Source: DATESZ01 sp035283845 (GTDB taxonomy: Bacteria; Desulfobacterota; Syntrophia; Syntrophales; JACQWR01). From it: a stretch of DNA of 12,897 nt. Of this stretch, positions 12,645 through 12,897 are shown piece by piece. Under the pieces are notes generated by a model that saw only the letters and a program-made list of their open reading frames with translations, was not told the origin of the DNA and ran no database searches. Position numbers and translations under genes: made by a program. Each line of letters begins with the position of its first letter. Position 1 is the stretch's first letter. Location of the stretch: assembly GCA_035283845.1 (NCBI GenBank), contig DATESZ010000006.1, positions 1 to 12,897 on the forward strand. The letters are read 5' to 3'.

Positions 12645-12897
12645 ATGAATTCTGGCAAATCGATTTTTTCACAATTGATGGATTTTATCCCTCACTACGA
12701 GTTTGTTAAATGCGTCGAACGATACAACGGCAACTACAAAATAAAAAGCTTCTCTTGCTGGGATCAGTACCTCTGCATGGCTTTCGCCCAGCTTACTTAT
12801 CGGGAGAGCCTGCGGGACATCCAAGCATGTCTTCGAGCGGCTCAGGTCAAGTTATATCATCTGGGCATCCGGGGCAAGGTCTCCCGCAATACCTTGG
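12645..12897 (+). CDS. IS4-family transposase with DUF4372 N-terminal domain, 3' partial
   Basis: The first 84 residues are visible and the frame is open to the window end. The sequence starts MNSGKSIFSQLMDFIPHYEF and continues with RYNGNYKIKSFSCWDQYLCM, AFAQLTYRESLRDIQACLRA and LYHLGIRGKVSRNTL. This is the DUF4372 N-terminal domain that precedes the DDE catalytic domain in IS4-family transposases (full length ~370-390 residues). The DDE residues lie outside the window, so activity cannot be judged. The ATG at 12645 has AAGGAG seven bases upstream, partly enclosed in a hairpin. Confidence 0.9.
   Translation, partial: MNSGKSIFSQLMDFIPHYEFVKCVERYNGNYKIKSFSCWDQYLCMAFAQLTYRESLRDIQACLRAAQVKLYHLGIRGKVSRNTL

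Larger units (their letters stand above)
12615..12897 (+). mobile_element. IS4-family insertion sequence, left portion
   Basis: The transposase frame and its leader belong to an insertion sequence that continues beyond the window. The exact left end was not resolved: no terminal inverted repeat can be paired because the right end is absent. It must lie between the DUF1016-like fragment (12491) and the hairpin at 12615; the start given here is the first base I can tie to the element. Confidence 0.7.

Overview
The window looks like a chromosomal stretch of a strictly anaerobic deltaproteobacterium (Desulfobacterota, plausibly Syntrophus/Smithella-like). This is inferred from three things: a citrate/isopropylmalate-synthase-type enzyme of the kind used as Re-citrate synthase in such organisms, a REP-associated tyrosine transposase flanked by inverted GGGGTCAAATCTTTG-type repeats, and a mixture of GC-rich and AT-rich genes typical of these mosaic genomes. 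No 16S gene or other decisive marker is present, so the placement is tentative.

Layout. 1-1133: the 3' part of a surface protein with Ig-like domains and an LVIVD-type C-terminus. It ends abruptly about 30 bases before a REP/RAYT element (1162-2266) bounded by 28-bp inverted repeats. 2303-3405: a strong sigma70 promoter and a GC-rich, stand-alone galactose-1-phosphate uridylyltransferase-like gene. 3532-4527: an AT-richer DmeF-type cation efflux gene. It converges on and overlaps a minus-strand cupin/methyltransferase pair (5557-4500), which is preceded by a separate PPC/DUF296 gene (6125-5682). 6438-8201: a divergent ClpX-like AAA+ unfoldase that lacks the N-terminal zinc domain, keeps the ClpP-docking IGF loop and carries a long C-terminal extension. 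8505-8681: tRNA-Ala(GGC) on the minus strand with promoter and terminator. 8741-8790: a C/G-rich hairpin with G-quadruplex potential. 8938-10827: a 629-residue DRE-TIM acyl transferase (Re-citrate/homocitrate-synthase-like) fused to a C-terminal Cache-like sensor domain.

10.85-12.9 kb is an accessory, decayed region, almost all on the minus strand. It holds a UvrD-type helicase relic, a translationally coupled 69-residue protein plus DUF2335 membrane protein cassette with its own promoter and a palindromic operator candidate, a perfect 9-bp hairpin repeat, a solitary MntA-type nucleotidyltransferase with no HepT partner, and a short DUF1016/YhcG-like fragment. On the plus strand the 5' end of an IS4-family transposase, with a hairpin over its ribosome binding site, runs off the window.

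Working connections. The clearest functional units are (i) cupin plus methyltransferase, joined by an ATGA overlap, (ii) the 69-residue protein plus DUF2335, joined by an ATGA overlap, and (iii) the ClpX-like protein, which by its motifs should hand substrates to a ClpP encoded elsewhere. The most unusual proteins are the ClpX-like AAA+ with an apparent second, degenerate copy of its small domain and the synthase-Cache fusion.
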